From positions 62,001 through 126,000 of the forward strand of contig JADLZK010010164.1 of the NCBI GenBank assembly GCA_015847255.1: a DNA stretch of 64,000 bases. Reading direction: 5' to 3'. This document shows, in pieces, positions 11,721 to 22,629 of this stretch; position 1 is the first letter of the stretch; the number at the start of each line of letters is the position of its first letter. The notes under the pieces were generated by a model. It had not been told where the DNA came from, made no database searches, and saw nothing but the letters and a program-made list of their open reading frames with translations. This DNA is from Hyparrhenia diplandra. Taxonomy: Eukaryota > Streptophyta > Magnoliopsida > Poales > Poaceae. The position numbers were made by a program, and so were the translations under genes.

Positions 11721-12204
11721 TCGACGGAAGCTATATTTTTTAATATATTACATAAAATGTCACTATTGTTGTATATAAAAAAAGTATATCCACATACTCA
11801 ACGTATGAATGCATACCTAACATATATACCACCATAGATGATCTAGTATGATCATTTACTTCATCCACATGCACTTCGCGGGTGATATATACCACCAATC
11901 TTGAGATATACATATGGGTGTAACTACACCTTAGGGTGTAGAAAAAATTTACCATATATATATATATATGGAAAATATTTTCTACTCGCTAGAGTATATA
12001 GTTACTCTCATGTGTATATCTCTAGATTTAGAGGATATATGACCGGAAAAAAGTGTATGTAAATGACTAATATGATCATACTGGACAATCCACGGTGGTA
12101 TGTAAAGTATGTATGCATATATAGAGTATGTGGTTATACATATTTTTTTATATACAACAGTAGTGCCATTTTAGTAATATATTAAAAAAATATGGGCGAC
12201 ATAT
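11721..12204. repeat. long imperfect inverted repeat (arms about 150 bp)
   Basis: The left arm (about 11721-11875) and the reverse complement of the right arm (about 12045-12204) share TTTTTTAATATATTAC, TTGTTGTATATAAAAAAA, CCACATACTC and GTATGATCAT in the same order with moderate divergence. The spacer is about 170 bases. The arrangement could fold into a hairpin RNA if transcribed. It lies about 250 bases before the start of the P450 pseudogene at 12454. Confidence 0.75.
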
Positions 12205-12352
12205 TTATTACAGTTTGATACCACTCAACCCAATACTAATAGAGTGAGTAAAACCTAAAGCATCATCACAGTGTGTGACTCTAGCTTGTCCTTACTCGAT
12301 GCACATAGCCTAATGGGATCTCCTCGCGGAATCCACCCAGCCACTACATATC

Positions 12353-12361
12353 CCTATAAAT
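12353..12361 (+). promoter_or_regulatory. TATA box of P450 pseudogene
   Basis: CTATAAATA, a near-consensus plant TATA box, about 93 bases before the ATG at 12454. The promoter core looks better preserved than the coding sequence. Confidence 0.6.
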
Positions 12362-12453
12362 ATCATCTCCTAATACATATGGAGTGATCAAACAAAAGCA
12401 CTTTAATTTCCTTCAATCCACTCAACGTACAAAGACCCAATTAAGCAAAGGTA

Positions 12454-14029
12454 ATGGAGGTTAATTCAATGACGATGGCCATCATTGCCGCCACGTTTCT
12501 TGTATTACTCCCGGTGCTGTACCGTCTCCTCTTCGCCAGCGCAGTAGGCAACAAGACAGGCAGAAAGGTCTCCTCCCTCCTGGTTCCTTTGGCCTACCCA
12601 TCATTGGACATAATCTTACCTTGCTCAGCACCCTTCGTGCCAACACCACCGAGGACTGGCTCCGGCAACATGCTGCGCTTATGGCCCGGTATCACGCCTA
12701 TCCCTCTTTGGGCACAAGACAGCCTTCCTCGTCGGTCCAGCTGCCAACAAGTTCATTTTGACCAGCACCGCCCTGACCATCATGTACACCGAGGCCTTCA
12801 CCCGCTTGTTCGGCTGGCGGACGCTCCGCCACATGGTCGGAGATGAGCACACCCGCCTCAGGGCCATGGTGGCGCCATTCCTCAGGCTGGACGCCGCGAA
12901 GAGGTACGTCGCCACCATGGACGTCATGGTCCGGCACCACCTCGATGTGCACTGGAATGACCGGGCCAGCGTCGCGGTGATGCCCTCGATGAAGATCCTC
13001 ACCTTTGACACCATGAGCACCATCCTTTTTGGGCTACTGGAGAGGGACGCAACCATCCGCATGAGCTGTCGGTGGACTTCCAGCAGCTGATGCAAGGCAT
13101 CTGGGAGATTCCGCTCAACGTGCCCTTCACCAAGTTCAGCCGGTGCCTGGCCGCGAGCCGGCGTGCACGGGCGCGTCCTTGCAGGGGTCATCGACGATAG
13201 GAGAGCCAAGCTGGAGCGCGGCGAGAGCATGTCGTCCGACGACATGATCACCAACATGCTCTCCAAGGGCCTGTCCGACGAGGAGATCACAGACAACATC
13301 ATGAGCTTCTTGCTCGCCGACACGACAGCACGGCAGCCCTCATCACCTTTCTCCTCCGCTTTCTCGACACCAACAAAGACGCCTACACCAAAGTTCTCCA
13401 AGGTAATCTAAGCTGAATTTCATTTTAATTTTTACCAACCAGTAACTAATTAACTCAAGCTAGCTAATCGATTCAATCACTCCATTCATGGATGACACGG
13501 ATGTATATGATCGAGCAGAGCAAAAGGAGATCTTGCGGTGCAAGAAGCCAGGGAAGAGGCTTTGTCGTGGGATGACCTCTGCAGGATGAAGTACACCTGG
13601 GCGGCAGCGTTGGAGACGCTGCGGTTGGTCCCACCGGGGTTCGTCACACTGAGGAAGATGCTCCAGGACGTAGAGTACGGCGGCTACGTCATCCCCAAAG
13701 GGTGGCAGGTGATGGTCGCTACCAACATGACCCAGTGGAGCCCAACCATCTTCCCGGACCCTGACCGGTTCGACCCAGCGCGGTTCGAGGACTCGTCGGC
13801 CATACCGCCATACAGCTTCATACCTTTCGGAGCCAGCGTGCGCATCTGCCCTGGCAACGAGTTTGCCAAGATGGAGACGCTGGTGGCCATGCACTACATC
13901 GTGACACGCTTCAGGTGGAAGCTCTCTGCTGGATGCGACGGCAGCTTCTCCAGGTCGCCAATGCCGTTCCCGTCTAAGGGCCTCCTCTTCGATATCGAGC
14001 CTATCAATCATGGAAACAACTCCCAGTGA
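12454..14029 (+). pseudogene. cytochrome P450, CYP85 clan (CYP728/CYP716-like), frameshifted
   Basis: A hydrophobic N-terminal anchor (MAIIAATFLVLLPVLYRLLF) opens the frame. The proline hinge and following PIIGHN box appear only in a different frame at about 12565-12620, and GHKTAFLVGPAANKF in yet another. At 12781 the sequence reads well (EAFTRLFGW, then FLRLDAAKRY) until about 13060, where it shifts again. RVLAGVIDDRRAKLE and the pre-I-helix region follow at 13163-13310, and the I-helix zone (LLADTTA) is damaged at 13317-13330. A GT-AG intron (about 13403-13516) separates these from the last exon (13517-14029), which carries ETLRLVPP (K-helix), PDRFDPARFED and the haem region FGASVRICPGNEFAKME. 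The haem motif has Ser where FxxGxRxCxG requires Gly. At least four frame breaks plus that change make this a pseudogene. Intact relatives oxidise triterpenes or other isoprenoids (known for CYP716); the role here is unknown. Part of the damage could be assembly error. Confidence 0.85.
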
Positions 14030-14618
14030 AATTCAGTGCAGCTTAACTGTCCTCGCCCAAAGTAGTAGACAGCTTGAGAAAATTACGTCTTCTGATCTAG
14101 CACATGATCAAGATAAATAAGCTGTATCGATCGCAATCAGAGGAGGTAATTATGTTGTATACATTCTTGTACAGATCACCATCTGCAATACTGCTTCCCT
14201 TGCGGAGTAAGTCCTGAAATCAACGCCTAGTATGGTCATTTTGTTGTGAAAAATATAAAATTCATCACATGACACACGATGCTGATTGAAAATCTTTATG
14301 ATTTCGCTGAAAATTTATTTGTACACAACCGTAAGAGATTAGAAAAACTATGAAAAAAAGAATGGGTCCCCCTCTTCATATCTCTAGCAGACACACCAGT
14401 GAGGAAAGAGAGAGGCCCTACGCGCGATGGCAGTGTTGGCGGAAGCATGGAGCAGGTGTTTCTAGGCGACAGTAACTCTACCCAAGTCTGTGGCCTATTA
14501 CAGATTGACATCTAGTTTGCCGTGTTTGACGTCAACAATGGCACATGCCAAACTCATTTGTGCAGCAACATCGAGCACTACATGGACAATGCTTGCGAAG
14601 AAGTCAATTAATTATAAG
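14030..14618. other. 3' flank of P450 pseudogene
   Basis: AT-rich sequence without a supported gene. It ends at the TSD GGTAT (14619-14623) of the next element. Confidence 0.5.
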
Positions 14619-14623
14619 GGTAT

Positions 14624-16784
14624 TGCGAACACATGGTTGATTTAGGTCACATGTGTTTAGTTTTTGTGATTGAGTGATTGTCAACAGTCAACATTTTCTT
14701 TCTATTTTCATTTATCTTTTATGCTTCGGCTATGTTCACCGGCACACGTGGAGTGTGTCGAAGACGTATCTCTTGGTTCGTGTTGTGCAGGTGTGGAGCT
14801 CGGAGATGGTAGCTAACGGGCGTGGTGAAGGGGCCAAGGAGGACGTGCCGGGCCGCATGCATCGCGGAGGTGAAGGATGACGTGAGGCTTGGACCGAGGG
14901 ACCGGATCATTTGGGTGGCTAGCCATGGTGGTCGACATCCGGGACATCGACGGATGCAAGAGGACATGGCAGGACCGTGTCGATCGGGTCAAGACGGCGA
15001 GCGTGCAGGCAGAGCGGGGAGCTCGGATGACTTGGCGACTCGGGCGGTCAAGACGGCGATGACACGTGTCGAGGAGGTTTGGTGGTTTGCCCTCAAAACC
15101 ATCGGCGCGGGTTTCGTGGTTTGGGCCTCAAAACCACGGGCGCGGGTTTCGCGGGTTTGGGCCTCAAAACCCGAGGCGTTCCGGTGGACGGAAGGACGGC
15201 ACGCGGGCGGCATCGGGAGGTTGCGTGGATGCAAGGCTACCGATGAGGAGGCGCGGTGGCCGTCGGATCAAATTATCCCGAGTCGGACTAAATTAGCCTT
15301 AGGGTTACCTGTTCGGCTCATATGTATCTAGGGGTAGTTTGGGAAAGAGGATTTCAGACTATATAGCGAGGGGTATCCCTCTCATCCTCTTTGCCTCTCA
15401 TTTTACATTTCTTAGCTAGGGTTTCCAATTTCCGGTGTGAGAGGTCCACCGATCTTTGTAGCGAATTTGAGTGGGCAAGGGCTAGCCCTAAGTAGCTGTG
15501 CCATGCCATGGTGGCGTTTTGATCCGAGCACTTGTGCCCGTGTGTTCTCGATCCGAGTTCGGTGTTATTTTCGTCACTCTTCTCACCTCCCTCTTTCCGG
15601 TTCGATTTCTTCGATTTGAGGTTGTTTTAGTTCGTTCTTTTTGCGCTGGTTTGTGCTATGATGTGAGTGGAACTCATCTACCAAAGGAAACTCCCTAAAT
15701 CCTCACGAGCACGAGTTCTCGGCGTTTTGCTTTTTATTTCCCTTTTCTGTCCGATTTCGCGTGATCTGAATTTCCGATCGATTCTCTTGGTGAGGTGCTG
15801 CGATTTCTTGGATTTAGTCTCTTCTCTATGTCTAGTTTATCTGGTTCAAGTTCTGTGATTTGAGATGGTGATTTGACTAAGGTCTGTTAGGTTTGTGCCT
15901 CGTCGGTTTCTCTATTCTTGGCGCCGGTGTTTTACGTTCCTCAGTTCAGGCCTGTCTTTTTCAGATTGTGAACATAAGCAAGCAAGCAGTCCCTACGCCC
16001 CTGTGTGCAGCAGCTTCTCATCGGCAAGCAGAAGCCTTGAGCTGTCCAGTGCCCGTGTGCTCGTTCGTGAGGATCCGGCTACGCCGAGGACAGCATCCGC
16101 CCAACATCGAAGCTCTCGAGGTAGCTTCGTCGGGTTGCAGCTTCAGCTTTACGCATCTGTCTCAAGGTAACGAGCAAGTGACGGCTTTGTCGATTGGAAA
16201 TTGAATCAAGTTCAATTCTACGTAGCTTTATTTCCTTGCAACTGTGAACTAGTATTTAGCAATCATGAGCCAATCATTACTGCATTTATTTTATCTCTTT
16301 TTTGTTTAGCTAGTAGCTGCAGCAGCTTCATTCATTCAGTGACTACAGCAGGTAGTGCAGCACCTTGTTTATTTCTCGAGTTCGTTTGTCGCAGCTATCA
16401 AGGTGTCAGTTTTGTTTGGTCTCGAGAACTTGCTTCCTGCGTTTGTGAATTGTTACAGCTAACGTTGGTATTATTGAAAGTTAATTTATCTCCAACTTGA
16501 AATAGCATTCATGGCTGTGAAAGTAGTTCTTTTCCCGAGATCGGTTCTCTTTTGTTTCATGTGTGATTCGCTCGTTTGTGCTCCGATTTTCTTTCCGTCT
16601 GCGTGGCGTTCGATTCTTTGAGCCTTACACTTCGTGCTTGAATATCTTGCTACCAGTTAGCACGTGTATCATTCATATCTTTGTGAGATTGCTTTTGAGG
16701 TCCGGGGTTGAGCCGATGACCCAAAATTGAAAAGGAAAATCGAGGCTCCCATTCACCCCCTCCGGTCGCCGTTTCGGTCCTTCA
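14624..16784 (+). mobile_element. solo LTR, 2.2 kb (TSD GGTAT), family shared with 61467-63813
   Basis: Starts TGCGAACACATGG and ends CGGTCCTTCA, flanked by perfect 5-bp repeats GGTAT at 14619-14623 and 16785-16789. A second member with the same ends lies at 61467-63813. The 3' part ends in ATTCACCCCCTCC, resembling the end of long Copia LTRs such as the one at 22545-22572. Many small open frames inside (for example 14822-15331, 15066-15296, 15893-16204) are shared with the second copy and have stops at different places, so they are not genes. No primer binding site or pol follows, hence solo LTR. The plus orientation is inferred from the Copia-like 3' end. Confidence 0.88.
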
Positions 16785-16924
16785 GGTATGGAGATATGCG
16801 AACTGAGTGTAACCCATGTAGCTTAGAAATAGTTTTTTATCTTTATTTTTTTTAACTAACCAGTTAACTACCCATGTACTTGTTCCACTAACAGTTATTA
16901 TGACTTGGACTAACTGAAAATGGG

Positions 16925-17201
16925 TGTTAGCAACCCCCAACCAGGGCCACTAATCTCACAGCAATAGTATCTAGAATCCTCTAGAACTGGGTACAAGGGG
17001 AAGAGAGGGAGAGCTGAGAGAGAAGAAGAACAAGAATCGCCAACTAGTACGGGAAAGGGTAAAGGTAAAGACGATTGATAATTTGGTTGATTGATGATTC
17101 CCCTTGGGCTTCCCGGTGGCTTAAGTAGTTGTAGTCCTTCTTTGTCCAGCTGGCTCCGGATGGTAGGCGGATCGGGTCCCACATGACAGAGGTAGCCGAC
17201 A
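16925..17201 (-). repeat. 3' LTR of minus-strand element
   Basis: 277-base copy; differs from the partner at 20140-20417 by only scattered substitutions such as CAGGG/CTGGG and CTCACAG/CTCATAG. Confidence 0.9.
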
Positions 17202-19430
17202 TTCCTCCCTCCTTAAATGGCGGCTTTCCCACAAGCCGAGATTGTAGATGGCGATTGTTCATCGCCTTCTCATAGGATGAAATGACTTGGTCGCAAAGAT
17301 GTACCCAATCTGGATTGTCCCGGCGGATCATGAAACACCTCTGAATTAGCCGTGGTGAGCGAGAGTAACCCATAAGAACAACACAGACCGACTACCAAAA
17401 TGGTCATGCCAATTCCCGCAATGTTTGCCACGACCGCAGAGATGATGAACTGCCCAACCAGAATTATCCAGTGGATCGCTTCATAGGATCATCACGACAT
17501 GCCGCCATGGAATTGGCTTGATCGACCCCTTTAACTCAACATCACAATCTGCATAATGGTGAACACCTCCATTTGCCACCCAAGTGTGTAAGATGGAAAT
17601 TGGTATACCTGCTCCACATCCCAAAAGATGCCACCACCGAAATTTGTAGAGGCATGACCAGCTTGGGAATAGAGTTGGGGTCAAACATCACCGAAACCAA
17701 GCAACCGGGTGCTTTTTTTCCAATCGCCAATACTGCTCAACAGTAGGGAATTAAACAGTGTGAACCCACCACGCTTCAGCTGTGCAAAATATGTTGAGAG
17801 CACAATTGCAGGTACCAGCACCAAATCATAGCTTCTGACTGTGGCCACTCATGCAAATGTGCATATATGCATATGGCTAAAGCAATTGGAAGTATATCAT
17901 CACTGCCACACTCAAACTCAACTAGCATATGCGGTGGTGGCCAAGGGGGCTTTGACCATATGACATACGGCTCGGCGTCAAGAAGATTACCAACCACTAG
18001 TCCTGTGCATACCTTGAGTACCGAACACTCGAGCTTGCGATGGTGGTGGCCATGGTTGCTTGTCCCAACCTGAAGTTCATGTGCATCTCAGCCTTCGTGG
18101 CACGTGGGCGTGTGTAGGAGTCCCGTGAGCAGCCGTTGCAGCCTTCACCATTGTTGTGACACCAGAAGCCTTGAAGAAGTACTCAGTCAAGGCGGTTGAT
18201 GCCACTCATCAAAGACATGGTGGTCATCAAGTGGGTGCGGCAGAGGCGCAGAGCACATTTCCAAAGACTCGAGCATCCGGTGGTGGCCATGGTTGATGTT
18301 GTTTGACACTCTCCGTCTTTGGGGAAGATGAACATGATGATGTTGTGGTCACAGCATGGCCTTTGTCCGAGCTTGGCATTGATGTCAGGGAAGTGCTCGG
18401 CGCCCTCGAACAGCAGGAAGCTGAGCCTGAACATCTTGCTGAGCGCGAACATGTTGCCCTCCATGGCCAACAACGCCCTGTAGCAGTAGAGGTGCATGGA
18501 GGCCATCCTTTCCTCCCGGACGGCAACACGATCTCGAGTCGCTTGGTCAAGCCTGCGGTTGAGGACTGAGTCGAACAGATGGTGGGCGTGTCCATCCCGC
18601 CGCAGCATGCTTGACGAAGATGTTGGGGAGGGGCGGCGGGCGTCGAGATGTACTTTCGAAGCCCGGTTGGTGGAGCAAGCTCGCCATGGTCGTGATGCCG
18701 GTCTGAGGTCGACCGTGCTCGACGTAGGGGTGGATGCCCTCGAACTCCGTGAGGACGCCGCGTGAAACGGCACCGTGACGCGAGCGCAGCAGCGCTTGAG
18801 GGCGCTTTTGGCATCCCCGGTGACGATGACGACGCCGCCGTGGTGGCGCGCCAGTGGTCGAGCACCTTGCGGGCGGTGCGCGTGGGGTAGCCGAGGCGGC
18901 GCAGGCCACGGCCATGGCTATGCCCGCAGGCCGAGGCCGGGATGCGAGCTCGGAGCGAGACTTGCTCTTCCTCGTCGCGCTCGGCGCTGCGTGCGGCGGC
19001 GCGTGGCTGCCGGTGATGACGGAGACGAATCGCGCGATGGATGGGGAAAATCAAGGATGAAGGCGTTCCATCGCTGACCTCCTGGAGAGAGACGGATCCA
19101 AGGCGGGCGTGGAGGAACTCGCCACGGTAGACGGAAGTCGGGCCGGCGCGATGGAGTTTCGCCGTGGAATTCCCCGCACGCCGGCGAGGTCTCCGTGGAC
19201 GTGGAGGGACGCCGCGGTCGGCGAGGACGAGGAGCCCGCCTCGCTCGGCGCGGTTATGGTGGCCGCAGAGTACGCCGTGGTCGGGCGTGGCCCTCGTGGA
19301 CGTGGAGGGAGATGCCGCAGGGGACGCCGGCGACCCACGCCGATCTCACATGGGAACTTCACGATGGCCTCGAGCAAAGGTAAGCCGCTTCTCCTCGACA
19401 ATTGTTCGAACTCCGCCCCGACGGAGTTGA
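17202..19430 (-). other. internal region with unidentified coding-like sequence
   Basis: The minus strand at 18183-19054 is GC-rich and shows long overlapping open frames, including a segment reading ERMASMHLYCYRALLAMEGN and then a Phe/Leu-rich helix-like part. It has codon-like composition unlike the AT-rich tail at 17400-18100. It may be a captured host gene fragment. I do not recognise the protein. No polymerase motif is found. Confidence 0.35.
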
Positions 19431-19439
19431 CGCGGGTCA

Positions 19440-20109
19440 CCAATCACGGCGGGACGGAGCGACGCTTCCCCGCCGCAAAGAGCCCGAATGACGACGCTTT
19501 GGAGGCGCTTGAGCCCCGGATCCGAGCGGTACTTCTCGGGACGGCGATGGAGGTGTACTTGTTGGTGGCCTTAGCGTCGACGGCGAGGGCCACGGGTAGA
19601 GTCGGTGGTGGTGGTGTCGGCGCATCGAAGGCGGAGAAGGTGGAGTCGAGCGTGGGGACGACGGCCCGGGAGCAGCTCGATGCCGGTGGATGGGAGGACC
19701 TCCTCGACCGCCTCCACCACCTCCTCTCGCTCCGAGATCTGGAGCGAGAACTCCTGGGGCTCCATCTCCCTGATGGCGGGGGAGAAGTCCAACGCGGGGA
19801 CGGGCTCGTCGGGGACGTTGCTGAAGAAACCGCCCCAATTGTCAGCAACCACCTCCGATGAGATCTGCTTGGGGACGACGATGTGGATGTCGACGCTGGG
19901 CTCCTCCGAGAGGGAGACCGACTCGAACAGCCCGCCCCCGATTATCGGCCAACACCTCGGGCGCCGGATCTGGCCGTAGGGATCCGCTTTCGGGATGGCG
20001 ACACAGGACTCGAAAAGCCGGGCGCCGCTGCTCCCCGGCGTCCATCCGGCCTCGAACTCGTCAAACTTCCCCCGAGCAACTCACGGAGCGCGAGCTCGAG
20101 GGAATCCAT
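19440..20109 (-). pseudogene. gag-like leader ORF of the minus-strand element
   Basis: The first ATG after the primer site (20109, minus) opens MDSLELALRELL. The sense then passes into a second frame, continuing near 19852-19600 as DNWGGFFSNVPDEPVPALDF and an acidic stretch ending EVVEAVEEVLP. This acidic, Glu-rich, low-motif protein resembles the N-terminal gag-like product of non-autonomous grass LTR elements, but no zinc knuckle is present. At least one frame break occurs before 19852. Position directly behind the primer binding site is the main support; homology is not established. Confidence 0.4.
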
Positions 20110-20139
20110 GGCACCACGGATCGATAGAGGTGATACCAC

Positions 20140-20417
20140 TGTTAGCAACCCCCAACCTGGGCCACTAATCTCATAGCAATAGTATCTAGAGTCCTCTAGA
20201 ACTGGGTACAAGGGGAAGAGAGGGAGAGCTGAGAGAGAAGAAGAACAGTAACTGCCAACTAGTACAGGAAAGGGTAAAGGTAAAGACGATTGATAATTTG
20301 GTTGATTGATGATTCCCCTTGGGCTTCCTGGTGGCTTAAGTAGTTGTAGTCCTTCTTTGTCCAGCCTGGCTCCACATGGTAGGCAGATCGGGTCCCACAT
20401 GATAGAGGTAGCTGACA
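20140..20417 (-). repeat. 5' LTR of minus-strand element
   Basis: 278-base copy next to the primer-binding-site-like TGGTATCACCTC (read on the minus strand). Confidence 0.9.
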
Positions 20418-20422
20418 ATGGG

Positions 20423-20597
20423 ACTCTGCCATTATGGTCACAGGATGAACATATGAACAGGATACATTGTAGTGGGAGCTGGCGAATGTCAGCCTAATGC
20501 AAAAGCAACGCTTTTCAGCCCAACGTAATAGCCATGGTATAGTGTTTTTCTCTCACAACAAAATAGCATCAGTCAGTTTTGGCACAGAGACCATTAG
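20423..20597. other. short spacer between two LTR elements
   Basis: 175 bases holding a phrase seen in grass MITE ends (GTGTTTTTCTCTCACAACAA at about 20541). No gene. Confidence 0.3.
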
Positions 20598-20602
20598 CCG
20601 AA

Positions 20603-20855
20603 TGTTGAACTTCTTGGGTTCAAAGCGGGGTTAGGAGGCTCCGCCTAGGCTGTGCCTCGGGGGAGTAGTAGGATAAAACCGCTAAGATTTGGAGGAGCAA
20701 AGCAATCGGGACACACTAAGTGACGGCACAAAGTGGTAACTGCCTTGGATTCATGATTTCACCAACCCACCGCCCCCTACTTATGAGCCGAGATCCCTAT
20801 TTACTGCCTCTTGGATACAAGGAATGGACTTTTACACATCTGCCACTAGCACATC
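20603..20855 (-). repeat. left LTR of Gypsy-like element, part 1
   Basis: Matches 34211-34440, for example GGAGGAGCAAAGCAA and TTTACACATCTGCC against TTTACACATTTGCC. It is cut at 20855 by the Copia insertion. Confidence 0.85.
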
Positions 20856-22572
20856 TGAAGATCTCTAGTTTGGTTTTGGATAATTAGTGACACCTAAGGA
20901 CTAATCTCTCGATGCTAAGTGTTTGACTAGATTGGAGATTGGTCGTGCCGGAGTTGGTGCATTGTGATCATGGAGGATGGATCGAGGTGATCCAAAAGAT
21001 GATCAAGCATGCAACTCGGTGGAGTTTCGGAGATCAATTGTCCCCAAGGCAAAGGTATAACCATATAGGGCTTTTGATTTCACACCCAAGACACCATAGA
21101 GGGTGTGGGTGATTATAGGATCAATAAGCCGTACTATAAAGAGGGAAAACTTTCGCACATATCGATCCTCACGTGCCTTTAGGTTCAAGATTCATATGCA
21201 TGCATTCTAACCTAAAGACCTAACTCGCGCTTGATGAAAATGCTTTCAAAATGCTAACACATGGTGTCGAGGTGTTCTTCGACGTGTCGGCAACAAGAAA
21301 CAAGTGACGGAAGTCGGTTTGGAGCAAAGGCGAAGGAACGACGAAGAAAACGACGAAAAATCAGCGGCTCGAGGCGACCGGACACGGTGACCGGACCCGT
21401 GACCGAAAGCATGCAAAATCGACCGGACGCACCGGTATGTGGTTTCGGTCAAAAGAACAGAGAGCATGTTTTCGTGGTCTATTTCGGGGAGTGACCGGAC
21501 GCATGCACCGGAAGCATGACCGAACGCATGCCAGGGTTCTAAATTTGGCATGTTGGGTTTTGTCGGTTGTGACCGGACTCATCGACCGGACTCATGCATG
21601 AGTCCGTCGGCAAGGCCCGGCCGGCCCGCAGAATTGCATGTTCCTCCCCAACGGCTCTATTTTTAGGTGGAGCCTATTTATCCCCCTTGGCTGCCTCTTG
21701 CTCTCTCTCTTGGACATTTAAATCATTCCTAACACCTTTGAGCAAGCAAGCAAGCCTCCCTCCTCTCTCACTCTTGATTTGAGCTTCATTCTTGAGAGAA
21801 GAGTTGATCCAAGTGCATTGCGTTGAGTTCTTGCATCTAGAGGCACTTGGGGATCATTGTGAGACGGTGGATTTTCCATTTCTCTTGGAGACACCGCTCC
21901 TAGCCAGCTTGGTGGATTGGTGGAGTTGTTGGCAAGAAGAGGTGATTGTTTCTTGGCCACCTCCGGTTGATTTGTGAGAGGATTACGCACTCCTCGTCGG
22001 GAAGACAAAGTGCAAGGAATACATTGCTTGTGTCTTGGGTACCACACTTGTTGAGTGGTGTGTTGAGGCTAGCAAGGGCACCGCCTAGCTCAAACACCAT
22101 CCTTGTGTTGGTCGGCACAACCGGAGAGTAACTTGTCGGTGTACAAGCGAACTCCGGGTCAACACATCAACGTGTCTCTTGTCTTGGTGATTGGTTCATC
22201 GTCTCATTGTGTTGATTGGCTCATCCTCTTCCCGGTGATTGGTTCATAGCCTCTACGTGTTGGTATATCGCTCTTACTCATGTATTTACATTCCTAGTTA
22301 CTTTGAGTAGAGAGCTAGCTTTGCTTTGTGTAGTTGTTCTTGCTAGCATAAGGACCTTATTAGGATTGCTCATTAGCTAGAGTAGTGACATAGACCTTGA
22401 GTGGACTAGAGATCATAGAAATATTTAGTCTTGTCACTAGAAGGCTTGCAAGACCACTAGAGCTAGTGCAAACCGCTTTACGCCGTGTTTTATACTAATC
22501 GGTTTGTTTAGTTGAGCTTGTAGAAAATTTTTATAGGCTATTCACCCCCCTCTAGCCATCTAGGACCTTACA
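20856..22572 (+). repeat. 5' LTR of Copia element
   Basis: 1717 bases. It carries about 30 bases (GCTTGGTGGATTGGTGGAG and following) around 21908-21940 that are replaced by shorter sequence in the 3' LTR. Confidence 0.95.
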
Positions 22573-22574
22573 AG

Positions 22575-22586
22575 TGGTATCAGAGC
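22575..22586 (+). promoter_or_regulatory. primer binding site of Copia
   Basis: TGGTATCAGAGC, the standard complement of the 3' end of initiator methionine tRNA used by plant Copia elements, two bases after the LTR. Confidence 0.95.
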
Positions 22587-22629
22587 CATGGTCACCATTT
22601 TAGAAGGCTTAACAACCTCGGTGTGAAGC

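Larger units (their letters stand above)
16925..20417 (-). mobile_element. LTR retrotransposon, minus strand, probably non-autonomous (TSD ATGGG)
   Basis: Two 277/278-base repeats (16925-17201 and 20140-20417) are nearly identical; each begins TGTTAGCAACC and ends in GACA. ATGGG occurs directly before (16920-16924) and after (20418-20422). On the minus strand the 5' LTR (20417 to 20140) is followed at once by GTGGTATCACCTC, a primer-binding-site-like sequence, and the 3' LTR (17201 to 16925) is preceded by the purine tract AAGGAGGGAGGAA. Only about 2.9 kb lies between the LTRs and no reverse transcriptase, integrase or protease motif is seen, so movement would need proteins supplied in trans. 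High LTR similarity suggests a fairly recent insertion. Confidence 0.9.

Noticed and set aside
14822..16500. Many open frames inside the first solo LTR
   Set aside because: The sister copy at 61467-63813 shares the DNA, but frames and stops differ; LTR sequence, not genes.
18303..19861. Long plus-strand frames in the GC-rich part of the minus-strand LTR element
   Set aside because: They mirror minus-strand frames in GC-rich DNA, and element polarity (primer site, polypurine tract) is minus.
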